A DNA stretch of 64,000 bases from the NCBI RefSeq assembly GCF_900009145.1, contig NZ_LN889796.1, forward strand, positions 6,204-70,203, given 5' to 3'. Position numbers and translations under genes: made by a program. Shown piece by piece: positions 53,441 through 61,655 of this stretch (position 1 is the stretch's first letter; each line of letters opens with the position of its first letter). This stretch comes from Planktothrix tepida PCC 9214 (lineage in GTDB: Bacteria > Cyanobacteriota > Cyanobacteriia > Cyanobacteriales > Microcoleaceae). The notes below the pieces were generated by a model that was given only the letters and a program-made list of their open reading frames with translations, was not told the origin of the DNA and ran no database searches.

Positions 53441-56134
53441 ATGCGGCGCATCTCTATCCCCAGAGAAATTTCAGTTCTGAACTCTAAAATTTTATCACCC
53501 ACCACCCCTAAACGTTATGCCATTATTGAAGCTTGCTTAATAGGCTTAGTGTCTGGTTTAGCTGCATTCTTATTAAAACAAGGGGCTGGATGGTTAGGGT
53601 CTTGGCGAATTTCAGAATCCTTAAATGCTGGGGTTCCCGCTTGGATTTTTCTTCCGGGTGTGGGATTAATCGGGGGTTTATTAACCGGTTTTTTGGTGGA
53701 AAGATTAGCGCCAGAAACGGCCGGAAGTGGAATTCCCCAAGTCAAAGCCTCCTTAGCAGGAGAACCCATTTCTCTTGATTTTCGAGTGGCATTTTCTAAA
53801 CTCATCGGGACGATGTTTACGATGGGCTGCGGTTTAACGTTAGGACGTCAGGGGCCAACGGTGCAAATCGGTGCCGCTTTAGCCGCTTGGATTAGTCGCT
53901 GGGTTCCCACTTCTCCCAATTATCGCCGACAATTAATTGCTTGTGGAGCCGCTGCGGGGTTAGCTGCTGGATTTAATGCGCCTATTGCGGGGGTGTTATT
54001 TGTAGTTGAAGAACTCCTACATGATGTGTCAGGAATTACCCTTGGCCCTGCGATTATTGCCTCTTTTCTTGGGGCGGTGGTTTCCCGTTTATTAGGAGGT
54101 CAAGAACTCAGTGTTTATGTCACAAGAACAATTATATTAGAAACGGTACAGGATCGATTACTATATGCTAGAGAAATCCCTTTATTTATTATCTTAGGAA
54201 TTCTAGCCGGAGTTTTAGGAACAATTTTTAGTCGCAGTATTATTGCGGGTTCAAAATTTAATCGTCGGGTGTTAAAGTGGGGATTGCCACAACGCATGGC
54301 GGTTGCTGGTTTATTATCCGGTTTAGTCGTATCTTTCTTGCCTCTTTCCTTTAGAAATAATACCGGAATTCGAGAATTAATTTTAAGTGGGGAATTGCCC
54401 TGGCAAACCAGTGCTTTAGCATTTACAGCCCATTTTATTCTAACCGCAATTGCAGCCAGTTCCGGCGCACCTGGAGGATTATTTGCCCCTTCTTTAGTCT
54501 TGGGTTCGGCGTTAGGGCATTTAGTGGGAAGTTGGGAATCTGAATTCATGTTAGGAATTGACCAACCCACGATTTTTGCTTTTGCAGGAATGGGGGCTTT
54601 TTTCTGTGCTGTGGCGCGAACACCGATTACGGCCGTTGTCATTGTATTTGAAATTACAACGGATTTCGGATTAGTTTTACCCCTCATGATTTCTTCTATT
54701 GTAGCCTATTTAATTTCTGAAAAAATTGATTCTGAATCACTGTATGATCAGTTATTAAAATTAAGTGGAATTGAACTCAAACCTAATCAACCCATTGATG
54801 GGACTTTAGAGAAACTAAAGGCTGCGGATGTGATGCAACGAAATGTTGAAACCTTACCCGATAATTTCACTTTAGAACAAGTGATTGAAGCTTTTGCAAA
54901 ATCTCACCATCGCGGATTTCCTGTCGTAGAAAAGGGTAAGTTAGTGGGAATTATTACCCAAACAGATTTAACTCAAATTAGTAGTCGCCAATTCCCTGAT
55001 CATACCCCCATTGATCAGTTAATGACAACCCAACCCATTACCGTTGGCCCTGATGATAATTTAACTCATGTTTTATATTTATTGGGTCATTATAAACTCA
55101 GTCGTTTACCCGTTGTAGAACATCATCATTTAGTGGGAATTATTACTCGGAGTGATATTATTCGTGCCGAATTAGGTCAAATTAGCGGGGAAGCAACCCA
55201 AGTGGGGCGACATCATGAAGCGTCTTATATTGCCTATCAAACCAGGGGGCCAAAAACCGGAAATGGTCGTTTATTAGTCTCATTATATAACCCTCAAACT
55301 GCCCCAACTTTATTAAAAGTTGCGATCGCGATCGCTCAAGAACGTAATTATGAATTAGAATGTTTAACGGTGATTACAATTCCCTACAGTCAATCTCCTT
55401 CAGAAACTTCAGTTCGGTTAACTAAAAGCCGGCGTTTATTACAACAAGCTGAACGTTTAGGACAAAATTTACAGATTTCTGTTCATACTCAAATTCGAGT
55501 TGCCCATGATGTCGCCCAAGCAATTTTAGAAACCACTCAAAATGAACATATAGATTTATTATTAATGGGTTGGCATGGGGATAAATCAGCCCCAGATCGG
55601 ATTTTTAGTAATGTGATGGATGCGGTTATTCGTCAAGTTCCCTGTCAAGTTATGTTAGTTAAATGGGCGAAACATCAAATTTCAGATGATCCTCAAATTG
55701 ATGGGAATTTAGATATTGCGGCTTGTCCGGTTTTGGGTTGGCAGCGTTGGTTAGTTCCCGTGAGAGATACCTTAGAACATTCCGTTTCTGTCCCTCTTTT
55801 ACCTGCATTAACTAAGTTAAGTTTATCTCCTCAAATTCGTCTTTGTCGGGTCGTTAAAACAGTTCTTTCTAAACAGGAAATTAGAGAATTTCAGCAAGCT
55901 TCAGAAGATTTAAGTCATCGCTTAAATACGGATGTCATTTTTACCACTGTTTGTTCTAATTCCGTATCAGAAGCGGTCATTGATTTAGCAGATAAAGATC
56001 AGTGTGATGTGATTGTATTAGGCGCAAGTCGAGAAGGAATGTTAAGACAAGTGATTCAGGGAAATATTCCAGAAGCGATCGCTAAAAATTGTCACTGTAC
56101 CGTCATTTTAGTGCGACCTGCAATTAAAAAATAA
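53441..56134 (+). CDS. ClC-type chloride channel/antiporter with CBS and two USP domains
   Basis: An 897-residue protein. The ClC membrane domain (about 25-445) has the selectivity motifs GSGIP, GRQGP and GAPGGLFAPS. Two CBS domains (about 460-580) and two universal-stress-protein-like domains (about 600-740 and 765-895) follow. Position Q137 in GRQGP replaces the gating glutamate of GREGP; the internal proton glutamate region is kept (VVEELL, E190/E191). The CBS and USP parts probably bind nucleotides and regulate transport. It stands alone, 282 bases downstream of the ParE toxin. Confidence 0.88.
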   Translation: MRRISIPREISVLNSKILSPTTPKRYAIIEACLIGLVSGLAAFLLKQGAGWLGSWRISESLNAGVPAWIFLPGVGLIGGLLTGFLVERLAPETAGSGIPQVKASLAGEPISLDFRVAFSKLIGTMFTMGCGLTLGRQGPTVQIGAALAAWISRWVPTSPNYRRQLIACGAAAGLAAGFNAPIAGVLFVVEELLHDVSGITLGPAIIASFLGAVVSRLLGGQELSVYVTRTIILETVQDRLLYAREIPLFIILGILAGVLGTIFSRSIIAGSKFNRRVLKWGLPQRMAVAGLLSGLVVSFLPLSFRNNTGIRELILSGELPWQTSALAFTAHFILTAIAASSGAPGGLFAPSLVLGSALGHLVGSWESEFMLGIDQPTIFAFAGMGAFFCAVARTPITAVVIVFEITTDFGLVLPLMISSIVAYLISEKIDSESLYDQLLKLSGIELKPNQPIDGTLEKLKAADVMQRNVETLPDNFTLEQVIEAFAKSHHRGFPVVEKGKLVGIITQTDLTQISSRQFPDHTPIDQLMTTQPITVGPDDNLTHVLYLLGHYKLSRLPVVEHHHLVGIITRSDIIRAELGQISGEATQVGRHHEASYIAYQTRGPKTGNGRLLVSLYNPQTAPTLLKVAIAIAQERNYELECLTVITIPYSQSPSETSVRLTKSRRLLQQAERLGQNLQISVHTQIRVAHDVAQAILETTQNEHIDLLLMGWHGDKSAPDRIFSNVMDAVIRQVPCQVMLVKWAKHQISDDPQIDGNLDIAACPVLGWQRWLVPVRDTLEHSVSVPLLPALTKLSLSPQIRLCRVVKTVLSKQEIREFQQASEDLSHRLNTDVIFTTVCSNSVSEAVIDLADKDQCDVIVLGASREGMLRQVIQGNIPEAIAKNCHCTVILVRPAIKK

Positions 56135-56147
56135 TCGATTTCAACGG

Positions 56148-56420
56148 TTAAATAGTCATGCCACATTCATCAACTAAATAACACATTGCCCGAAACCGTA
56201 AACCCATTAATTGTTCATAAAAAGGGTTGAGTTTGCACAAGGGAGGAATATGCAAAACGGTATATCCAAAAAGTTTAATATCCCGTGCAAAGGGACATTG
56301 TGCTGGAATTACCCGATATAAAAATAGTGCTACATCAGGGTTATGAATTTCCAGATTATCTAACCATTGACGCAGAGGGTTCAGCAGATCACAGATCAAG
56401 TTACGCATAAGCATCTCCAC
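56148..56420 (-). CDS. Mo-dependent nitrogenase C-terminal-like protein
   Basis: A 90-residue protein resembling the family named for the C-terminal part of a Mo-dependent nitrogenase-associated protein in cyanobacteria: LRQWLDNLEI, IPAQCPFARDIKLFG, HIPPLCKLNPFYEQLMGLRFR and AMCYLVDECG. Cysteines at several conserved points suggest a metal or redox role, not proven. No nitrogenase genes are in the window. It is convergent with the ClC gene, ending 13 bases after it. Confidence 0.75.
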   Translation of the reverse strand: MEMLMRNLICDLLNPLRQWLDNLEIHNPDVALFLYRVIPAQCPFARDIKLFGYTVLHIPPLCKLNPFYEQLMGLRFRAMCYLVDECGMTI

Positions 56421-56622
56421 TTGTTAGGGGACAATTTTGCCGTGTTGTTTTCGGTTTCCTAGTTTCTACTTTACAAATCTCAATCAATAATTAGGTAAAG
56501 GATTTGAAAAGAGTTGCTCGAAAATTATAAAAACTTTGTAAAGCTTGAAAATTTGTATTCTCAACTACAATTTAATGATCTGAGAAACCGGGTTTCAGGT
56601 TAGAGTTATTAATTATCTAAGC

Positions 56623-58947
56623 CTATTTATTAGTATTAACCACTGAAAAACCTCGACGATAGGGTTTTTTATCCGCTATTTGCACTTGAAATTGAACAGT
56701 ATTCTGTTGAGTTCCCTGTTTAACGGTTAACGTCCATTGTCCCGGTTGCAATTGCCAAAATAAAGAGTTAGCAGACTGAACCTTTAATTTGTTACCATTT
56801 AACCACCATTCCACAGACTCTTGAGAAGGGTTAATAATTTTAAATTCTAATTGAGAAGCATCTCCCGAATTCATCACAAAATAATCATCCGGTTGAGGCG
56901 AAATAATTTTTAATTGATGTTGGGTTAATTGAGGATGAGGTTGTCGAGATAACCATTCATTATATTCAGAATTTAACGCAAATTGAGGAGAATTTTTATA
57001 ATATTCAGGAATTGCTTTAGGATTAAAATATTCTAATACAGTTCCTCCTGAACAATCTTCTGTCGGACGTAACCCAGTTGTTGCACAAATCGGTAATTCA
57101 ACTAACCCTTCAGGTTTGGGAAAATTACCCGGTTCTTTTGTTTCATGTAAATGCAATAAAATTCGATTCCATAAGGGTGCTGCACCCGTTACCCCAGAGA
57201 CATTTTGCATCCCTTCACCGTCAAAATTTCCCACCCAGGTTGCAACGGTATAATCTGTTGTGAACCCGACCGTCCAAGTATCTCGATAATTAGAAGATGT
57301 TCCTGTTTTCACCGCAACTGGAAAGGGTAAATTTAACACAGAATCAATCCCAAAAGAATGAGATCTTGCATGAGCATCACTTAATATATTCGTGATTAAT
57401 TGCCAAGTGACAACAGTATCAATAGACTGTGAATTATTATTTTGAGGTTTTATTCTACTCAGCATCACATTAGGTTTAATAATTTTACCCTGATTTGCCA
57501 TAATTAAATAAGCTTGGGCTAACTCCCATAAACTAACTTCCCCACTTCCTAACGTTAATCCTAAACCATAATAATTATGAGAATGAGTTAAATGTTGAAA
57601 ACCTAACTGTTTTAATCGTTCTAAAAATACAGGAACGGTTACTTTTTCTAATACTTTTACCGCCGGAACATTTAACGAATTTGCTAACGCGACTCGCACC
57701 CGTACTGGGCCTAAAAAAGTTTCACTATAATCCGTTGGACTGTAAAGCTTTGCCCCCGGAATTGCATAATAAGTCGGAACATCTGCTAAAATTGTATAGG
57801 GTTGAATTATCCCTTCTGCTAACGCTAATTCATATAAAAAAGGTTTCAACGTTGAGCCGGGTTGTCGCAACGCTTGAACGCCATCATTTCGCCCTAATTG
57901 ATCGCTATTAAAATAATCGGGAGAACCGACATAAGCTAAGACTTCTCCGGTATTATTATCAAGGACAATAGCAGCAGCATGATGAACGTTATGGTCTTTT
58001 AAACTACTCAAAATTTGCTGAATTTGGGCTTCAATAAATTGTTGTAACGGACGATCTATTGTGGTTTTGATATTATGGATTGACTTTTCTACCTTGTGAG
58101 TCATAACCTCGGAATTTGTTAATTGTTCCGTTAGCCAAAATAGAAAATGAGGTGCGGCGATAATTCCTTGTTGTTGGGGTTGAAAGGCTAATTTTTCTTG
58201 ATAGGCGCGTTCCGCTTGAATAGAAGTAATATATCCATCTTCAACCATACGCTTTAATACATAATTTTGACGTTTTTTTAACGCAGATAAATTATGGTAT
58301 GGATTTAGATCTGTGGGGTCATTTGGAAGGGCTGCTAATAAACTAGCTTGGGCTAAATTTAACTCCGATGCTGAGGTATTAAAATAGATTTTTGCAGCCG
58401 CTTCAACACCATACAAATTCCCCCCCATCGGTAAACGATTAATATAAGCTTCTAATATTTCCTGTTGATTCATTCCGGCGGTCAGTCGCCAAGATAACCA
58501 AATTTCACTAAACTTATTCGGTAATGTGCGGGGTGCAGGTTCTAATAACCTGGCTAATTGCATCGTAATGGTAGACGCACCGCTAACAATTTGTTTGGCT
58601 TGAAATGCTTCTAAAATAGAGCGAATCAGAGCAATAGAATCAACCGCCCCATGTTGATAATAGCGTTTATCTTCGGCGGCAATAATCCCGTTAATAAAAT
58701 CCGGTGAAACTTGACTTAAACGAACAATTGCGGTATGATTTTGATTAGAACTCAGAACAGTTCCTAAAGGTAAATTATTGCGATCGCTAAATTCAAAAGC
58801 CACATCTTTTTGTTGAATATCTTCTGCATGAATCGGCGCAAGATAAGGAAGCGATCGCACCATTCCCCCGAAACACAATATTAATAGACTTGTTCGGATC
58901 GCTGGATGTCGAAAACAATACAAAATTTGGGGTGGAATTCTGTTCAT
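56623..58947 (-). CDS. pbpC: Penicillin-binding protein 1C
   Basis: A 774-residue bifunctional peptidoglycan synthase. One N-terminal membrane helix (about 16-32) anchors it. The GT51 glycosyltransferase has E92 in AAEDKRYYQHG and STITMQLARLL. The transpeptidase has SxxK in RQPGSTLKPF (near 365), SxN-type AMANS..N and KTGTSSNYRDTW (near 545). The C-terminal BiPBP_C domain (about 690-765) is present (KIISPQPDDYFVMN), which defines the PBP1C type. Length is normal for the family. It precedes an IS200/IS605 element. Confidence 0.9.
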   Translation of the reverse strand: MNRIPPQILYCFRHPAIRTSLLILCFGGMVRSLPYLAPIHAEDIQQKDVAFEFSDRNNLPLGTVLSSNQNHTAIVRLSQVSPDFINGIIAAEDKRYYQHGAVDSIALIRSILEAFQAKQIVSGASTITMQLARLLEPAPRTLPNKFSEIWLSWRLTAGMNQQEILEAYINRLPMGGNLYGVEAAAKIYFNTSASELNLAQASLLAALPNDPTDLNPYHNLSALKKRQNYVLKRMVEDGYITSIQAERAYQEKLAFQPQQQGIIAAPHFLFWLTEQLTNSEVMTHKVEKSIHNIKTTIDRPLQQFIEAQIQQILSSLKDHNVHHAAAIVLDNNTGEVLAYVGSPDYFNSDQLGRNDGVQALRQPGSTLKPFLYELALAEGIIQPYTILADVPTYYAIPGAKLYSPTDYSETFLGPVRVRVALANSLNVPAVKVLEKVTVPVFLERLKQLGFQHLTHSHNYYGLGLTLGSGEVSLWELAQAYLIMANQGKIIKPNVMLSRIKPQNNNSQSIDTVVTWQLITNILSDAHARSHSFGIDSVLNLPFPVAVKTGTSSNYRDTWTVGFTTDYTVATWVGNFDGEGMQNVSGVTGAAPLWNRILLHLHETKEPGNFPKPEGLVELPICATTGLRPTEDCSGGTVLEYFNPKAIPEYYKNSPQFALNSEYNEWLSRQPHPQLTQHQLKIISPQPDDYFVMNSGDASQLEFKIINPSQESVEWWLNGNKLKVQSANSLFWQLQPGQWTLTVKQGTQQNTVQFQVQIADKKPYRRGFSVVNTNK

Positions 58948-59178
58948 CTTTCAGCCTCATCATGGATGATTATGATTAATATTGGCAGTGCAATTGTTTG
59001 ATAATCTGGAAATTAATCAAAGTCTTAACAACTGACTGAATTGTTCTACACTTGAATATTGTTTATTTACGGATTAAAATCTATCCTAGAGTAGCGACTT
59101 AGCTTGATCATTCGCTGAGAGATGCAACCTGAGCCTGAAACGGTTCCCAATTATGTTTTACAATAACCGTATTCAAAG

Positions 59179-59224
59179 CCCACGTCTTTCAAGCGTGGGA
59201 TGTAGAATACCCGCCTTTAGGCGG
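59179..59224. repeat. Left-end hairpins of the IS200/IS605 element
   Basis: CCCACG (59179-59184) pairs with CGTGGG (59194-59199) across 9 bases; CCGCC (59211-59215) pairs with GGCGG (59220-59224) across 4. Such subterminal hairpins are recognised by the single-strand HUH transposase. Confidence 0.65.
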
Positions 59225-59232
59225 AGTGAAGG

Positions 59233-59631
59233 CTAGTGAGAGTTTTGGTTAGCAATATACTTTTTGATAGTTTCACTAGAAACAGAACCAGCCGTCCCAC
59301 AATAATAGCTTCGACTCCACAAAGAAGGTAGTTTAAGTAAATGAGGAAATTCTTTTCTTAATATTCTTGATGATGCCCCTTTGATTCTGAACATAATTTG
59401 ATGTGGAGCAATCAAAGGGTGACAACTAATAAATAAATGCACATGATCAGGCATTATCTCCAGAGCTAGGACATCACATTCTAGCTCTTTTGCTTTTTGG
59501 TAGATAATTTCCTCTAATCTTCTGCTCACTCCGTTAACCAACACCCTTTTCCTCCTTTTTGGGCAAAAGACAAAATGATAGTTGATCAGACTAACTGATG
59601 TGTTTTTTCTTCTATATTGATTTTCTGTCAT
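59233..59631 (-). CDS. tnpA: IS200/IS605 TnpA (HUH Y1 transposase)
   Basis: A 132-residue single-domain Y1 transposase that moves the element as single-stranded DNA. The HUH motif is H63-V64-H65 in PDHVHLFI and the catalytic Tyr is Y125 in TIKKYIANQ. Length and motifs are intact, so it may be active. It is divergent from tnpB, with 35 bases between the two start codons. Confidence 0.92.
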   Translation of the reverse strand: MTENQYRRKNTSVSLINYHFVFCPKRRKRVLVNGVSRRLEEIIYQKAKELECDVLALEIMPDHVHLFISCHPLIAPHQIMFRIKGASSRILRKEFPHLLKLPSLWSRSYYCGTAGSVSSETIKKYIANQNSH

Positions 59632-59666
59632 TGTCGATACACACGATTCATCAACCTTATGTTATC

Positions 59667-60893
59667 ATGGATGACATGACAAAAATAACTCGGACGATTA
59701 AATTGAAATTCGTGGATCTCAACCGTTGTAAAGCTCAGGTGTTTGAGCAAATGACGGCAGAAAACACACGGGTTGCCAACAAGCTGTTGTCATTGCCGAT
59801 TAAAGAACGGCGTAAAATGACAACAGCTAAAATTATGTCCGAGTTAAAATCTGCCCTTGTTAACCAAGTAATCCGACATACCACATCACCCACAGGTCGT
59901 AAAACCAAACAATATAAAGTTCTTCCTGTGGAAGTTAACAACCAAAACTGGAAGTTAACCCTAAAAGGGAATACTTATTCAATTAGTTTTCCAACCCTTA
60001 AAGGTGAAAAAAGAATTCCCATTGAAGTTGCATCTCCCCATTGGCAACCTGTTTTAGACGGATTGTTAGAGGGAACAATTCAAGGGGGTTCTTTTAAATT
60101 AATTAAACATCGAAATAAGTGGTATGCCTATCTGTCAATTACTGAGGATGTTCCAGAAGTTAAGACGGAGAAAAGATTAGGATGTGACCGAGGACAGAAT
60201 AATTTAGCGGTAGTTGCACCTAAACAGGGTTTTGGTAAGTTCTTTAATGGTCAAAGCGTTAAGCATCGGAGACGTTATTTTCAACAACGAAGAAAACAAC
60301 TTCAAGAAGCTAAAAAGTTTCGAGCATTAAAGAAATGGGACAAAAAAGAACGACGATGGATGGATGCAATCAATCATACAATCAGCCGTCGAATTGTTCG
60401 TTTTGCCGAATACCATAATGCTGATGTTGTTATTGAGGATTTAGAAGGATGTCGAAGCACAATGAAACAGAGCCAAAAATCTCGTTCTGATTCCGGTGAA
60501 TCTCGACATAATTGGTCTTATTATTCTTTGGAACAGAAACTTAATTATAAGTTGGCTCTTAAAGGATTGAAATTAATTAAAAGACCTGCGCCATACACTT
60601 CCAAATCCTGTTCAACCTGTGGTTTTATTGGTAAAAGAAATCGACATGATTTCAATTGCCCTAATGGTCACTACCATAACTCTGATTTGAATGCTGCGAA
60701 AAACCTAGCTCAATGGGACGGTTTTTCTTGTCAGTTAGACCTACAGAGAGATGCTTCTGTAATGGATTCATCCGGTTTAACTGATGGGGTGCTTGGCACA
60801 CCCCTGAACTCGGTGAATACAGTCAAACAAGAGTATATTCAACTGTCTCTGCTTGACTGGACTAGATACGAGAATCCCACCCCTTTAGCGTAG
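59667..60893 (+). CDS. tnpB: TnpB RNA-guided endonuclease
   Basis: A 408-residue TnpB. The RuvC residues are D174 in LGCDRGQNNLA, E257 in VVIEDLEG and D340 in NSDLNAAKNL. The zinc ribbon starts CSTC (C315, C318), but its second half reads CPNGH: the usual second Cys is replaced by Gly with a His next to it. TnpB cuts DNA with a guide RNA transcribed from the element's right end. The ATG at 59667 is chosen over earlier in-frame starts; the ATG at 59676 is also possible. Its stop lies inside the right-end hairpin. Confidence 0.9.
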   Translation: MDDMTKITRTIKLKFVDLNRCKAQVFEQMTAENTRVANKLLSLPIKERRKMTTAKIMSELKSALVNQVIRHTTSPTGRKTKQYKVLPVEVNNQNWKLTLKGNTYSISFPTLKGEKRIPIEVASPHWQPVLDGLLEGTIQGGSFKLIKHRNKWYAYLSITEDVPEVKTEKRLGCDRGQNNLAVVAPKQGFGKFFNGQSVKHRRRYFQQRRKQLQEAKKFRALKKWDKKERRWMDAINHTISRRIVRFAEYHNADVVIEDLEGCRSTMKQSQKSRSDSGESRHNWSYYSLEQKLNYKLALKGLKLIKRPAPYTSKSCSTCGFIGKRNRHDFNCPNGHYHNSDLNAAKNLAQWDGFSCQLDLQRDASVMDSSGLTDGVLGTPLNSVNTVKQEYIQLSLLDWTRYENPTPLA

Positions 60894-60906
60894 CGCAGGG
60901 GTGGGA
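60875..60906 (+). repeat. Right-end hairpin of the element, candidate omega-RNA end
   Basis: TCCCACCCCT (60875-60884) pairs perfectly with AGGGGTGGGA (60897-60906) across 12 bases and contains the tnpB stop codon. In this family the guide RNA ends just after the right end, so the guide would be read from about 60914 onward. Confidence 0.6.
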
Positions 60907-60963
60907 GTGTCAAAATTTGAGTATTAGGGTTTAATAAAGTAACAGAGTGTTGAGAGAAAAATA

Positions 60964-61614
60964 ATGTTCAACCGGAAACGCTTTTTGGGATTATTTCTAA
61001 CGATTGTTTTGGTGATGATAGGGTTCAAAACCTTTGCGGAAACACCACCCCACGATTATTTTCCTTTACCTGTGGGGGGAATCTGGGAATACCAAGCAAA
61101 AACGGCTGATGGGAAGCAATCTAAACTAACTGTTAAAGTTGAAGGTTTAGAAACTCAAACCGATGGAACAACGCTTTATAAAACCGAAAATAATTTAGGG
61201 TTTGCACCGTTTTATATTTGGTATGCTAAACCCAGTGGACTCGTAAAAGAATATCGACAACTGTATACCTTTGGGGGAAATAACACAGAATATCGCTTAG
61301 AACCGCCAAAAACGATTCTCAAAAATCCTCCTTCTCCTGGGGAGACTTGGACTTGGGAAGGTCAAGAAATTGCGGTGATGACCACAGAAGTAAAAGAAAA
61401 TTATGAAGTTGTTGGAACGGAGGATATTGAAGTTCCCGCCGGAAAATTTTCAACGTTTAAACTCGAAATTAATGGAACAAAAGCCGGAACACCCTTTAAA
61501 AAAGTGGTGTGGTATGGAAATTTGATTGGGCCAATTAAATGGCAAATTTTTGATGATAAAGGAGCCTTAAAAACAACAACAGAACTTGAAAAATACACCT
61601 TTCCTCCTAATTAA
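60964..61614 (+). CDS. Secreted protein of unknown function
   Basis: A 216-residue exported protein with a signal peptide (1-25, KRFLGLFLTIVLVMIGFKTF, cleavage after FAE-type site). The mature part is beta-rich (YFPLPVGGIWEYQAKTADGK, WYAKPSGLVKEYRQLY) and ends with KVVWYGNLIGPIKWQ. No family was recognised; the fold may be a small beta-sandwich. It lies 50 bases after the inserted IS element and has AGAGAAAA before the ATG. Confidence 0.7.
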   Translation: MFNRKRFLGLFLTIVLVMIGFKTFAETPPHDYFPLPVGGIWEYQAKTADGKQSKLTVKVEGLETQTDGTTLYKTENNLGFAPFYIWYAKPSGLVKEYRQLYTFGGNNTEYRLEPPKTILKNPPSPGETWTWEGQEIAVMTTEVKENYEVVGTEDIEVPAGKFSTFKLEINGTKAGTPFKKVVWYGNLIGPIKWQIFDDKGALKTTTELEKYTFPPN

Positions 61615-61655
61615 ATTAAGAGAAAACTGATTTTTCAAAACTTATTTAAAATTAG

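Larger units (their letters stand above)
59162..60913. mobile_element. IS200/IS605-family element with divergent tnpA and tnpB
   Basis: The element carries an HUH transposase and TnpB in divergent orientation. Predicted ends: target TTTTAC (59156-59161) directly precedes the left end, and TCAA (60910-60913) closes the right end, as in the IS608-type TTAC/TCAA arrangement. Left-end hairpins lie at 59179-59199 and 59211-59224, and a 10-bp right-end hairpin at 60875-60906. The exact end points are inferred from the family rules, not from an empty site. Confidence 0.75.
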
